A stretch of DNA of 49,906 bases, taken from assembly GCA_018262505.1 (NCBI GenBank), contig JAGSYV010000059.1, forward strand, positions 1-49,906, read 5' to 3'. This document shows positions 16,852 through 25,952 of the stretch, piece by piece. The stretch is from Pseudomonadota bacterium. Lineage in GTDB: Bacteria; Pseudomonadota; Alphaproteobacteria; Rhizobiales; Pleomorphomonadaceae. The position numbers and the translations under genes are program-made. The notes under the pieces were generated by a model that saw nothing but the letters and a program-made list of their open reading frames with translations, was not told the origin of the DNA and did not search any database. Positions within the stretch are counted from its first letter, which is position 1. Each line of letters begins with the position of its first letter.

Positions 16852-17334
16852 TCAGAGCTTTTCGACAATGCTGGGGGCGCTGGAACAGGTGGCTTCGCTG
16901 GCCTTCTCCTCGACCTGCAATTCCTTCACGACACCGTTCTCGACGATCGCCGCATAGCGTTTGGACCTGACGCCCATGCTCGGCGAGGACTCAAGGTTGA
17001 GGCCGACTTCCTTGGCAAAGGCCGCCGCCCCATCGGCAAGGAAGACGATCTTTTCGCCCGCCCCGAGCGCATCACGCCAGGCGCCGAGCACGTAAGCGTC
17101 ATTGACCGCCGTCACGGCGATGGTATCGACACCCTTGGCCCTGATCTCATCGTACTGCCGGATGAAGCCGGGAACGTGGGTCTTCGAGCAGGTCGGGGTG
17201 AAGGCGCCCGGCACCGCCACCAAAATCACCTTCTTGCCGGCGAATACCTCATCGGTCGTGATCTCCTTCCTGCCGCCATCGGCGGTCGGTGTCAGGAAGG
17301 TGAACGCAGGCAGCTTGTCTCCGACCTTGATCAT
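16852..17334 (-). CDS. Peroxiredoxin (Prx5-like)
   Basis: Thiol peroxidase that reduces hydrogen peroxide and organic peroxides. The 160-residue protein has the peroxidatic cysteine C49 in PGAFTPTCSKTHVPGF, the Prx5 pattern, and a second cysteine, C150, near the C-terminus (EATCSSAPS) that may act as resolving residue. No signal peptide, so cytoplasmic. It is convergent with the lipid kinase gene and stands alone. Palindromic repeats lie on both sides (16799-16843 and 17423-17466). Confidence 0.93.
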   Translation of the reverse strand: MIKVGDKLPAFTFLTPTADGGRKEITTDEVFAGKKVILVAVPGAFTPTCSKTHVPGFIRQYDEIRAKGVDTIAVTAVNDAYVLGAWRDALGAGEKIVFLADGAAAFAKEVGLNLESSPSMGVRSKRYAAIVENGVVKELQVEEKASEATCSSAPSIVEKL

Positions 17335-17366
17335 GACCTTGTCCTTTTCTGAGTGGCTATGACCCT

Positions 17367-17404
17367 AGAGAATTTCCGGTGAAAACGGGTTCACCGGAAA
17401 CTCT
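17367..17404. repeat. Palindrome upstream of the peroxiredoxin gene
   Basis: TTTCCGGTGAA (17373-17383) and TTCACCGGAAA (17390-17400) make a perfect 11-bp stem with a 6-nt loop, extended by AGAG/CTCT across a 2-base bulge. It lies 33 bases upstream of the peroxiredoxin ATG, where it could influence transcription, or it may end transcription from the gene upstream. Confidence 0.6.
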
Positions 17405-17422
17405 CCAGCTCATTGTTTTCAC

Positions 17423-17466
17423 GCAAATCCTTACGCAAAACCGCGAGGCACTTTTGCTGGATTTGC
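17423..17466. repeat. Palindromic intergenic repeat, second variant
   Basis: GCAAATCC/GGATTTGC (17423-17430 with 17459-17466) encloses GCAAAA/TTTTGC (17435-17440 with 17452-17457). The centre AAAACCGCGAGGCACTTTT has the same spaced elements as the repeat at 16799-16843. It may help end the DsbD-N-like gene (stop at 17481). Confidence 0.65.
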
Positions 17467-17480
17467 TTTAGTGAATATAC

Positions 17481-18338
17481 CTATTGGGTCATAGCGTCGA
17501 GGCGACGGGAGATCTCGTAAGCACGGTCCTTCTCGACAAGGACGAAATTCAGCTCAATGCCATCCGTCCCTGTCGCCCCCGACGGCCCTTCCAACGCAAC
17601 GGTAAAGCGGCGTCGGCCGCCGTCTGCTGCGACGGGCTCGGGCGGCGCGGCATACCACTTGGGCGGGGCGGTGACGAACAGATCGATGAGGCGTCCATCG
17701 TCGGCCACCGAAACGTCGGCGTTGCCGCGCGCTGTCTTGGCGTCGAAGGCGAGGCGGTCAATGGTAAGGCGATTGTCGTCGGCTCTCACTGGCACGCGCG
17801 CCTCGAAGGTCGCAATATCGTCTCTTACGACCGGATCGACCGTGGTAGCTGGATCGAGACGAGCCGTGACGTCGGCCTCGGCCGGCACGCAGACCTCCGC
17901 GCAGAGACCGTAGAGCACGCGCACTGTGAGCGTCACCGGAGCACCGGGGTGGGCCGGAACGGCTCGGATCGGCAGGAGAAGACGCCCTTCATAAATCATT
18001 GACGTGCCGGCACCATCGATGCGGCGAACCGGCGTCGGGTATTCGACGTTGAAATCCTTTAGATTTTCGCTACGGGCCACGTCGAAGATCGGCGGGATAC
18101 CGGCGTCGCCGGGGTTGCGCCAGTAGGTATGCCAACCATCCGGCAGATCAAGTTCCAGAGCCGCGCGGTAAGCGCCGTTTTCGATCCCGCCGGCAACGAT
18201 GAGATGGGCTTCCGCCGATGGCGCCTCGAAAGTCGAGGCATGAGCAGGAAGGCCACCGAACAGCGGCAGGAGAAAAGCAAATCGCAGCAAGCCTAATATC
18301 TTCAATGCAGTCGTCTCGGTTCGAGGAAACGTTCGCAT
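17481..18338 (-). CDS. Exported DsbD-N-terminal-domain-like protein
   Basis: A 285-residue protein with a hydrophobic N-terminal signal (ILGLLRFAFLLPLFGGLPAH, cleavage after AHA expected). The mature part matches the N-terminal immunoglobulin-like domain of thiol:disulfide interchange protein DsbD: LDLPDGWHTYWRNPGDAGIP, then YGLCAEVCVPAEADV, where the CxxxC pair is the redox motif. The membrane and thioredoxin domains of full DsbD are absent. It probably passes or senses thiol oxidation in the periplasm. Its gene is divergent from the chemoreceptor gene. Confidence 0.85.
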   Translation of the reverse strand: MRTFPRTETTALKILGLLRFAFLLPLFGGLPAHASTFEAPSAEAHLIVAGGIENGAYRAALELDLPDGWHTYWRNPGDAGIPPIFDVARSENLKDFNVEYPTPVRRIDGAGTSMIYEGRLLLPIRAVPAHPGAPVTLTVRVLYGLCAEVCVPAEADVTARLDPATTVDPVVRDDIATFEARVPVRADDNRLTIDRLAFDAKTARGNADVSVADDGRLIDLFVTAPPKWYAAPPEPVAADGGRRRFTVALEGPSGATGTDGIELNFVLVEKDRAYEISRRLDAMTQ

Positions 18339-18526
18339 CTAGATAGCATCGGGCGTGGCTTTCACCCACGAAAAAGCGCCTGGCCGCTCGTTTGCAGTTC
18401 ACATTATCGTGGTTCGAAACATCGCCAGGGTAGCAAAGATCATTGTCATTATCGGCAATATTTTCTGTTTCTTAAGGGCTAATGGGCTTGATGGATACAC
18501 CTTTCGTATGAGTTGGCGAGGCTGGT

Positions 18527-20485
18527 ATGCGTCTGTCGAGCCTGTTCGAGGTGGTATCAAACTTCCAAGTCGAGCGTGGCGATACACCCTCCGTAATGGG
18601 CCTGCCGCCCGAGCAGAGTGGCGATGCGGTCAAGGCGATCGCCGAACGTCGGGCCGCCACCTCGGCCGGCCTGGAGGCGACGGTTGCCGGCCTGGAGGCG
18701 ATCAGCGATGCCACCCTCAAGCCGGTGCTGGATGATCTCAAGGCGCGCCGGGACACGCTCGAAAAGCTGCGAGCCGACGCCGACGCCGAACTCGCCAAGC
18801 CGCTCGCCGAGCGTAACAAGTCCCTTGGGAAAACCTATCTCGCCGAGGGCGGCAACATCCTCACGGCGATGGACAACGCCACGGGCGCCATCGAGAGCAG
18901 CATCCAGGCGATGGCGCCGGAGCTCACCTCGCTTGTCAATGTCCGCTCGCTTGCCTGGAGTGCGCGCAGCAACGCCGGAACCACCGTGACGGGAATGCTG
19001 CCGGCCGTCACCGAGAAGCGCCCGTTCCGCGAGGGTGAAGCCGCGCCGGTCAACGCCGCGCTGAAACAGGCGCAGTCGCTGTGGGAACTGGTCCGCAGCA
19101 TGGTCGCCTCGCCGAGCATTCCCGAGACCATCCGGCAGAGCTTCACGACGGGCGACGCAGCCTTCTTTACCGGGGATTTCCGCAAGCTTCAGGACGAGCA
19201 GATCAAGAAGATGACCTCCTGGCAGCCGCCCAGCGTCAAGTTTGACGACTGGCGCCAGGCGAGTGCCAAGGCAACCGCGGCGATTGGGAACGTCGCCGGA
19301 ACGGCTATCGACGCGCTCCGGGCGCAGGCCGACCGCTACTCGGGCCTAGCGACCCGGCAGCTTGCCATCAATGTCGCGATGCTCGCGGTCACCCTCTTGC
19401 TGGCGATTGGCGCCGCCGTCATCACCCGCGTCCGCCTCGGCCGGCCGATGGCTCTGATGACCGATGCCATGGGGCGGCTCGCCGCCAATGACACGTCGGT
19501 GGAAATCCCCGGCCTTGGCCGCAAGGACGAGATTGGCGCCATGGCCGCCGCCGTCGAAGTGTTCAAGACCAATGCCATTCGTGTCGGCGAAATGGCCCGC
19601 GAGGCCGCCGCGCGCGATGCCGGCGAGGCTGCCGAACGCCAACGGCTGCGCGATGCAACCGCGGCAGCTTTCGAAACCACCGTCGGCGGCGTTCTTGAAC
19701 GTGTCGTTGCCGCCATCGATCTGTTGCACAGCTCGGCCGAGATGCTGACCGGCAATGCCGAGGAGACGGCGATGCAGGCCGCTTCGGCCGCCGCCGCCGC
19801 CAACCAGGCGACGGCCAACGTTCAGACGGTTGCCGGTGCCACCGAGGAACTGTCCTCGTCCATTACCGAAATCGGCACCCGCGTCGCGACCGCAGGATCG
19901 GTCGCCACCGAAGCTCGGGATACCGCCGCGACGACGCGCGAGAACATCGGCAGCCTGCAGGCCGCCGCAGACCAGATCGGCACCATTGTCGAGCTGATCG
20001 ACAACATTGCCGGCCAGACCAACCTCCTCGCGCTCAATGCCACCATCGAGGCAGCTCGAGCCGGCGAGGCCGGCAAGGGGTTTGCCGTGGTGGCTGCCGA
20101 GGTGAAGCAGCTCGCCGATCAGACATCGAAAGCCACCTCGCAGATCGGCAGGCAGATCGGCGACATTCAGACATCGACCGGTACCTCCGCCGCGTCGATC
20201 GGCGCCATCGCCGAGATCATTCACCGCCTCAATGAGATCTCCGGCGCCATTGCCACCGCCGTCGCGCAGCAGGCGGGAGCGGCGAGTGAAATTGCCCATA
20301 ATGTCAGCGAGGCGGCGCGCGGCACGGCGGCCGTCTCGGAAAATGTCGAGGGCATCCGCAAGGCTTCTGAACACACCAGCACCGTATCGACCACAGTCCT
20401 CTCGGCCGCCGATGATCTGGCGACGCAGGCCGGCGAACTCCGTAAGGCCATGGATGAATTCCTGGTGACCCTGCGGGCGGCGTGA
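18527..20485 (+). CDS. Methyl-accepting chemotaxis protein lacking the first membrane helix
   Basis: A 652-residue chemoreceptor. Residues 1-275 are a helical sensor-like region ([11 protein letters not shown]... resembling NIT-type sensor helices). One membrane helix follows at about 279-301 ([19 protein letters not shown]), then HAMP (to about 355) and the signalling hairpin with its tip at [20 protein letters not shown]. There is no CheR-binding pentapeptide at the C-terminus. Typical members begin with a transmembrane helix; here the protein starts directly in the sensor and an in-frame TGA at 18509 blocks any extension. With one helix the topology is unclear, so the receptor may sense in the cytoplasm or be 5'-truncated. 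GCGAGG lies before the ATG. Confidence 0.9.
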   Translation: MRLSSLFEVVSNFQVERGDTPSVMGLPPEQSGDAVKAIAERRAATSAGLEATVAGLEAISDATLKPVLDDLKARRDTLEKLRADADAELAKPLAERNKSLGKTYLAEGGNILTAMDNATGAIESSIQAMAPELTSLVNVRSLAWSARSNAGTTVTGMLPAVTEKRPFREGEAAPVNAALKQAQSLWELVRSMVASPSIPETIRQSFTTGDAAFFTGDFRKLQDEQIKKMTSWQPPSVKFDDWRQASAKATAAIGNVAGTAIDALRAQADRYSGLATRQLAINVAMLAVTLLLAIGAAVITRVRLGRPMALMTDAMGRLAANDTSVEIPGLGRKDEIGAMAAAVEVFKTNAIRVGEMAREAAARDAGEAAERQRLRDATAAAFETTVGGVLERVVAAIDLLHSSAEMLTGNAEETAMQAASAAAAANQATANVQTVAGATEELSSSITEIGTRVATAGSVATEARDTAATTRENIGSLQAAADQIGTIVELIDNIAGQTNLLALNATIEAARAGEAGKGFAVVAAEVKQLADQTSKATSQIGRQIGDIQTSTGTSAASIGAIAEIIHRLNEISGAIATAVAQQAGAASEIAHNVSEAARGTAAVSENVEGIRKASEHTSTVSTTVLSAADDLATQAGELRKAMDEFLVTLRAA

Positions 20486-20505
20486 CCTGACAATAATGCG
20501 GAGAT

Positions 20506-20548
20506 GCGACGAGAGGAGAAGGTCTGAACCATCTCCTCTCATCGCTTT
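20506..20548 (+). terminator. Rho-independent-type terminator after the chemoreceptor gene
   Basis: GCGA-c-GAGAGGAGA (20506-20519) pairs with TCTCCTCTC-a-TCGC (20532-20545), 13 base pairs with one mismatch, followed by TTT. It lies 20 bases after the stop codon. The T-run is short but the stem is the strongest plus-strand hairpin in this gap. Confidence 0.7.
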
Positions 20549-20616
20549 CATGCCTTGAATAATCGCCATGGCGGTTCATATTGGTCAATCGGAGCCCTAC
20601 GAACCTCGGATGCGTC

Positions 20617-21207
20617 ATGGCCGGAAAGGCAACCTATCTCGACGGTAAGTTTCTGATCGCCATGCCGGCGCTCGACGAAGGCGATTTCGAGCGCTCGGTG
20701 ATCTACATGTGTGCCCATTCGGCCGAGGGAGCCATGGGGCTCGTCATCAACAAGCCACTCGACCACCTGTCCTTCCCCGATCTCCTGGTTCAGCTCGAAA
20801 TCATTCCTGACGAAAAGCGTATCCGTCTGCCTTCGGACGCGCGAACCATGCGTGTGCATCAAGGCGGTCCTGTCGATACCGGCCGTGGTTTCGTCCTGCA
20901 TACGTCCGACTTTCATCTCGACGCATCGACCCTGCCGATCTCTGAAGATCTGTCGCTGACGGCTACGGTGGAGATCCTGAAAGCGATCGCCGAGGGGCGT
21001 GGGCCGGAACACTCGCTGCTGACGCTCGGCTACGCCGGCTGGGGCCCGGGCCAGCTTGAAAGCGAGATTCTGGCCAACGGCTGGCTCACCACCGACTCGG
21101 ATCCCGACATCATCTTTTCAGCCGCCGACGGCGATCGTTATCGCCGGGCACTTGCCACGCTGGGCGTCGATCTCGCCGCGCTATCGCCGACGAGCGGCCG
21201 GGCGTAA
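20617..21207 (+). CDS. YqgE/AlgH (UPF0301) family protein
   Basis: A 196-residue protein of the YqgE/AlgH family. Signature segments are YLDGKFLIAMPALDEGDFER at the start, SVIYMCAHSAEGAMGLVINK, VHQGGPVDTGRGFVLH and YAGWGPGQLESEI. The molecular role of the family is not settled. ATG 20617 matches the family start. Its TAA (21205-21207) directly abuts the stop of the convergent purD with no spacer. Confidence 0.92.
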   Translation: MAGKATYLDGKFLIAMPALDEGDFERSVIYMCAHSAEGAMGLVINKPLDHLSFPDLLVQLEIIPDEKRIRLPSDARTMRVHQGGPVDTGRGFVLHTSDFHLDASTLPISEDLSLTATVEILKAIAEGRGPEHSLLTLGYAGWGPGQLESEILANGWLTTDSDPDIIFSAADGDRYRRALATLGVDLAALSPTSGRA

Positions 21208-22491
21208 TCAGTCGACCGATTTCTCTCGCGCTACAGCCCGCCAACCGATGTCGCGACGGCAGAAGCCGTCTGGCCAGCGGATACGATCGACCGCAGCATA
21301 GGCCTTGGATTGCGCCTCGGAAACGCTGTCGCCAAGCGCTGTGATGGCGAGCACGCGACCACCGTTTGCGACGATCGCACCGTCCTTTTCAGCGGTGCCT
21401 GCGTGGAACACCGAAACATCCGGCAGCGTTGCGGCGTCATCGAGCCCTTCGATGTGGCTGCCTTTTGAATAGTTGCCAGGGTAGCCATTTGCCGCCATCA
21501 CCACCGTCAGCGCCGTCCGCTCGTCGAAATTGGCAATGTTGCCTGACAAGCGCCCTTCAGCTGAAGCCAGCATCAGTTCGAGGAGGTCGGATTTGAGACG
21601 CGGCAACAGCACTTCGGTTTCGGGATCGCCGAAGCGGACGTTGTATTCGATCAGCTTGGGGCCATCCTCTTCGATCATCAGACCCGCGAACAGCACGCCA
21701 ACGAAGGGGGTGCCCCGCTTGGCGAGGCAGCGCACCGTCGGCACGACGATCTCCTCCATGATGCGCATTTCCATCGCCTCATCCACCACCGGAGTCGGCG
21801 AATAGGCGCCCATGCCACCGGTGTTGGGTCCCGTGTCGCCATCGCCCACTCGCTTGTGGTCCTGAGCGGCAGCCAGCGGCAGAACGTCGATGCCGTCGGT
21901 GATGGCAAAGAAACTCGCTTCCTCGCCGACAAGGCAATCCTCGATCACCACCTCGGCGCCGGCAGCCCCAAAGGCGCCAGAGAAACAGGCGTCGACGGCA
22001 GCGTGTGCCTCGTCGACGGTGGACGCCACGACAACGCCCTTGCCGGCAGCCAGACCATCGGCCTTGACGACGATCGGCGCACCACGGCTGAGCACATAGG
22101 CGCGCGCCGCCTCTGCGCCGGAGAAACGACCATAGGCAGCGGTCGGAATGCCAGCTTCGGTGCAGAGTTCCTTGGTGAAGGCCTTGGAGCCCTCGAGCCG
22201 GGCCGGCTCCTTCCTGGGCCCAAAGGCTTTGATGCCCACGGCGGACAGATCGTCAACGAGGCCGGCAACCAGCGGCGCCTCAGGTCCAATTACCACGAAA
22301 TCGACTTTTTCAGCCTTGCAGAAGGCGATCACGGCCGCATGGTCGGCCGGGTCAATGGCAGCCAATTCGGCGATAGCGGCAATGCCGGCGTTGCCAGGGG
22401 CACAGGTGAGACGGGTCAGTTTCGCGGAGCGGCGTAAGGCAGCGGCGATGGCGTGTTCACGCCCGCCAGAACCGATAAGGAGCACGTGCAT
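21208..22491 (-). CDS. purD: Phosphoribosylamine-glycine ligase
   Basis: Second step of purine synthesis: joins glycine to phosphoribosylamine with ATP (GAR synthetase). The 427-residue product begins [19 protein letters not shown], has the ATP-grasp segments ([38 protein letters not shown]-like region) and [14 protein letters not shown], and ends in the GARS-C domain ([15 protein letters not shown]). Divergent from ubiA; convergent and abutting with the YqgE gene. Confidence 0.96.
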   Translation of the reverse strand: MHVLLIGSGGREHAIAAALRRSAKLTRLTCAPGNAGIAAIAELAAIDPADHAAVIAFCKAEKVDFVVIGPEAPLVAGLVDDLSAVGIKAFGPRKEPARLEGSKAFTKELCTEAGIPTAAYGRFSGAEAARAYVLSRGAPIVVKADGLAAGKGVVVASTVDEAHAAVDACFSGAFGAAGAEVVIEDCLVGEEASFFAITDGIDVLPLAAAQDHKRVGDGDTGPNTGGMGAYSPTPVVDEAMEMRIMEEIVVPTVRCLAKRGTPFVGVLFAGLMIEEDGPKLIEYNVRFGDPETEVLLPRLKSDLLELMLASAEGRLSGNIANFDERTALTVVMAANGYPGNYSKGSHIEGLDDAATLPDVSVFHAGTAEKDGAIVANGGRVLAITALGDSVSEAQSKAYAAVDRIRWPDGFCRRDIGWRAVAREKSVD

Positions 22492-22632
22492 CTAGGGCCT
22501 CCAACGTCGCCGAGCCGATGCCGCGCGCCTTACCATGGCGAGCCGTCGAGCGAAAGGCCAGAGCTGCCGATAGCGGCCAATTTGCATGAGTAAGCTGTCG
22601 CATCGCGGCAGCGGGAAGGCTAAGCTTCCGCC

Positions 22633-23580
22633 ATGAGCACGCATGATTCCGACGAGATCGTCATTCCCGACGCCAAGCGCGGCAACTGGGTCGACCGCTG
22701 GCTGCCGGTCGCCCTCAGGCCTTACGCGCAGTTGGCCCGGTGGGACCGACCGATCGGCTGGTGGTTGCTGCTCCTGCCCTGCTGGTGGTCGCTGGCACTG
22801 GCGAGCGGAGCCGCCGGACAATCCACTCCCTCGTCCTGGTATTACGCGCTGCTGTTTTTCGTGGGCGCCGTTGCCATGCGCGGTGCCGGCTGCACCTACA
22901 ACGACATCGTCGATCGAGACATCGATGCTGCCGTAGCCCGGACCCGGACCCGGCCGATCCCGTCAGGTCGGGTCAGTCGCTCCGCCGCCGCCGCCTTTCT
23001 GGTGCTGCAGGCGCTGATCGGTCTCGCGGTCCTGCTTCAATTCGACCGCTTCTCGATCGTTCTCGGCTTCTGCTCCCTGGTGCCTGTGGCCATCTACCCC
23101 TTCATGAAGCGGATCACCCACTTCCCGCAGATCGTGCTCGGCCTGTCGTTCTCTTGGGGCGCGCTGATGGGCTGGAGCGTGGTGTTCGGTCGCCTCGACC
23201 CGCCGGCATTCCTCGTCTATGCCGCGGCCATCCTTTGGACATTTGCCTATGACACCATCTATGCCCACCAGGACCGCGAAGACGACGCGCTGATCGACTT
23301 GGGCTCGACGGCCCGCTATTTCGAGCGATCGACACCGAAGCTGCTTACCGTCTGCTACGGAGCTGCCGTCCTCCTGATTGGCTTGGCTTTCTATCTCGCC
23401 GACGCCAAGATCGTCGCCTTCGTCGGTCTGGCCGGTTTTGCCCGCCAACTCGCCTGGCAGGTGGAAAAGTTCGACGCCGACGACGGCGCGCTCTGCCTGA
23501 GACTTTTCAGGTCCAATCGAGACGCAGGCCTGATCCTGACGGCCGGTCTCATCATCGACGGACTGCTCAAAGGACTATAG
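22633..23580 (+). CDS. ubiA: 4-hydroxybenzoate polyprenyltransferase
   Basis: Integral membrane enzyme that prenylates 4-hydroxybenzoate in ubiquinone synthesis. The 315-residue protein has eight to nine hydrophobic helices and both aspartate-rich motifs: CTYNDIVDRDIDAAVARTRT (first, around residue 95) and YDTIYAHQDREDDALIDLGS (second, around residue 215). Length matches the family. The TAG is part of a hairpin that may end transcription. Confidence 0.95.
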   Translation: MSTHDSDEIVIPDAKRGNWVDRWLPVALRPYAQLARWDRPIGWWLLLLPCWWSLALASGAAGQSTPSSWYYALLFFVGAVAMRGAGCTYNDIVDRDIDAAVARTRTRPIPSGRVSRSAAAAFLVLQALIGLAVLLQFDRFSIVLGFCSLVPVAIYPFMKRITHFPQIVLGLSFSWGALMGWSVVFGRLDPPAFLVYAAAILWTFAYDTIYAHQDREDDALIDLGSTARYFERSTPKLLTVCYGAAVLLIGLAFYLADAKIVAFVGLAGFARQLAWQVEKFDADDGALCLRLFRSNRDAGLILTAGLIIDGLLKGL

Positions 23581-23608
23581 CCGGCCCTCGACATGCGAAA
23601 GCCGGCTA
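23578..23608. terminator. Hairpin between convergent ubiA and the DUF6101-like gene
   Basis: TAGCCGGC (23578-23585, including the ubiA stop) pairs perfectly with GCCGGCTA (23601-23608) over a 15-nt loop. Its place between two convergent genes suggests a two-way terminator, but no T-run follows on either strand. Confidence 0.5.
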
Positions 23609-23631
23609 CGGAACAATTTGGCCCAAGTCGC

Positions 23632-24195
23632 TCAGTCGTAGCTGATGATCTCGCGCCAATCGCGCAGTACAGGCATTTCGCCGGCAGCGCCCACCTTGCG
23701 GCGGACCAGGAACCGCGGCCGGCGGTCGGCCATGCTGGCGTGGCGGCGGCGCGGCGCGGGCTCGCCCACCGGAACGGTCGCCTGGGGACCGACGCGCTCG
23801 ACGCCGCCGGAGGTGGTGACCAACAGCATTGGCAAGCTCAAGCGACTGGACCAGTCCTGCCAGTCGGCAGCGGCGGCTTCCATATCGCGTGTCACGGTAA
23901 GTGGGATCGATAGGGCCGGATCGCGATGGCGCAGTTCGACATGGGCGGTCAGATCGCCGGCGACATTCGGCTCAATCCTGACCGACACGCCTTCGAAGGC
24001 GGCGAACGGCAGGGTCAGCGTCAACGGCAGTCCCGACAGTTGACGGCGAACGACGACACCGTCGTCGTCCATATAGATGGCGGCCTCCTGGACCGGCCGG
24101 CCGGCCGATCCGACGTTGACGCACCACTTGGCCGGCAGATGTCCCGGATCGAGCCTAAGCGCCGTCTTCAGGCCCAGGGGAGTGGCTCCCATCAT
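23632..24195 (-). CDS. DUF6101-like family protein
   Basis: A 187-residue protein without signal peptide or membrane helix. It begins MMGATPLGLKTALRLDPGHL and is strand-rich, ending RRRHASMADRRPRFLVRRK and VLRDWREIISYD. The basic middle and this C-terminus match a Hyphomicrobiales-restricted family that I believe is DUF6101; no function is known. GAGGCGAAGAGC lies before the doubled ATG at 24195/24192. The frame is open further upstream into low-quality sequence. Confidence 0.75.
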   Translation of the reverse strand: MMGATPLGLKTALRLDPGHLPAKWCVNVGSAGRPVQEAAIYMDDDGVVVRRQLSGLPLTLTLPFAAFEGVSVRIEPNVAGDLTAHVELRHRDPALSIPLTVTRDMEAAAADWQDWSSRLSLPMLLVTTSGGVERVGPQATVPVGEPAPRRRHASMADRRPRFLVRRKVGAAGEMPVLRDWREIISYD

Positions 24196-24608
24196 GCTCT
24201 TCGCCTCACTCGAAATCTTTTGACTATCCCTGTCGGGCCGAGCGTCTTTTTTTTGCGCCCGGTCCCGAAACCATGGCGAGCATAAGGCGAACGTCATCCC
24301 CGGCGGCTTAAGGGATTGGGTAAACTTTTTCTCGATTTTTGAGAGGGTTAGCGGAATCTGAAGCCCTCGGTCAATCTTCGTTGATAACGACGCCAATAAA
24401 AGAGAGTCTGCCAGACGACCGTTCCCGGCGACAAAAGGCTTGCACATCAAATGGTTGACCGGCAGACTCCGAAGGTGCCCGGAAAGGCCTTAGGGTGAAG
24501 GCCGGCAAGGAGTTGCCGCATTTCTATAGGAGGAAAGCGGCCACAAGGCTTGTCGGTTCACACGCCCAGCCCTAAACACGGACCTTCCGCAACCGATCGG
24601 ATACCCGC
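24196..24608. other. Intergenic region, 413 bp, between divergent genes
   Basis: No gene is supported here. It must hold the promoters of the DUF6101-like gene and of the pmbA operon. Seen in it: an 8-T run (24247-24254); an AT-rich stretch around 24318-24345; and GAGTCTGCC (24404-24412) with GGCAGACTC (24461-24469), a perfect 9-bp inverted repeat enclosing 48 bases. An AGGAGG near 24528 has no start codon at a useful distance. Confidence 0.5.
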
Positions 24609-25952
24609 ATGAGCGATCTCGTCGACCTCGACCAATTGACCGGACAGGCTGCCCGCCTCGTCGCAGCGGCGCGCGCCGCCGGTGCCGACGCCGCCGACGC
24701 CGTCGCCGTGCGCTCGGTCAACCAAGTGGCGAGCGTGCTGAAGGGCAAGGTCGAGAAGATCGAGCATGCCGAGAACGACGACTTTGGGCTCAGGGTCTTC
24801 GTCGGCGATCGCAACGCCACCATCTCTGCGACGCTCGGCTCGGATGTCGAGGCGCTGGCGGCCCGCGCTGTCGCCATGGCCCGTGCCGCGCCGCCCGATC
24901 GCTTCGCCGGTTTGGCCGACAGCTCGCTCCTTGCCACTGCCTGGCCCGATATGGATCTCCTCGACGAGACGCCGGTTTCCGCCACCGACCTCGGTGAGCG
25001 CGGCCGGGCGGTCGAGGCGGCGGCATTGGCGGTCGACGGCGTTACCAATACCACCGGCGCCAGCGCCTACTGGGCGCGTGGTGGCATGGCACTGGTGACC
25101 TCCAGCGGCTTTTCCGGTGCCTATGAGTCCTCCGGCCACGGCCATTCGGTAGCGGCCATCGCCGGCAGCGGCACCGGCATGGAACGCGACTGGGACTCGT
25201 CGTCAAAGACCCATCTGACGGACCTAGAAAGCGCGGAGACCGTCGGCACCCGGGCGGGTGACCGCGCCGTGCGCCGCCTCAACCCACGTCAGGTTGCCAC
25301 CCAGACGGCGACCGTGGTCTATGATCCGCGCGTCGCCACCAGCCTGATCGGGGCGCTTATCGGCGCCATTTCCGGTGCGTCGATCGCTCGCCGCTCGTCC
25401 ATTCTGAAGGATCGACTTGGTCAACAGCTATTCGGCTCCAAGATCCGCATCACCGACGACCCGCTACGCCGGCGCGGTCCTGGTTCGCGCCCCTTCGATG
25501 GCGAGGGTGTCGGCGCGGCTGCGCTGGACCTTGTTCAGGAGGGCGTGCTCCAGACGTGGCTGCTCGACAGCGCGACGGCACGTGAACTGGGCCTTCAGAC
25601 CAACGGCAGAGCCGGTCGCGGCACCGGTGCGCCGAGCCCATCATCCACCAACGTACTGCTGCATCCGGGAGAGCAATCACCGGCCGAGCTCATCAAAGCC
25701 GTTGGCAGCGGCCTCTATGTCACCGACTTCATTGGTCACGGCGCCAACCTCATCACCGGCGACTATTCGCGCGGTGCCGCCGGCTTCTGGATTGAAAACG
25801 GTGAGCTTGCCTATCCGGTGGCCGAGATCACGGTGGCCGGCAACCTCCTCGAGATGTTCCGCGAACTGGTGCCAGCCGACGACATCGAGTTTCGGTCGGC
25901 CTTCACCGCGCCAACGGTGGCCATCGGGGGATTGACGATTGCCGGCCGCTGA
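24609..25952 (+). CDS. pmbA: TldE/PmbA subunit of the TldD/TldE metalloprotease
   Basis: The non-catalytic partner of TldD; together they degrade unfolded peptides and, in E. coli, mature microcin B17 and process CcdA. The 447-residue product has NQVASVLKGKVEKIEHAEND, LRVFVGDRNATISATL, TGASAYWARGGMALVTSSGF and the GDYSRGAAGFWIENGELAYP signature near the C-terminus. The metal-binding HExxxH of TldD is absent, as expected. tldD is at 33.3 kb on the other strand, not in this operon. It leads the operon pmbA-cysQ-like-DUF4170-DUF374-waaA-lpxK. Confidence 0.93.
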   Translation: MSDLVDLDQLTGQAARLVAAARAAGADAADAVAVRSVNQVASVLKGKVEKIEHAENDDFGLRVFVGDRNATISATLGSDVEALAARAVAMARAAPPDRFAGLADSSLLATAWPDMDLLDETPVSATDLGERGRAVEAAALAVDGVTNTTGASAYWARGGMALVTSSGFSGAYESSGHGHSVAAIAGSGTGMERDWDSSSKTHLTDLESAETVGTRAGDRAVRRLNPRQVATQTATVVYDPRVATSLIGALIGAISGASIARRSSILKDRLGQQLFGSKIRITDDPLRRRGPGSRPFDGEGVGAAALDLVQEGVLQTWLLDSATARELGLQTNGRAGRGTGAPSPSSTNVLLHPGEQSPAELIKAVGSGLYVTDFIGHGANLITGDYSRGAAGFWIENGELAYPVAEITVAGNLLEMFRELVPADDIEFRSAFTAPTVAIGGLTIAGR

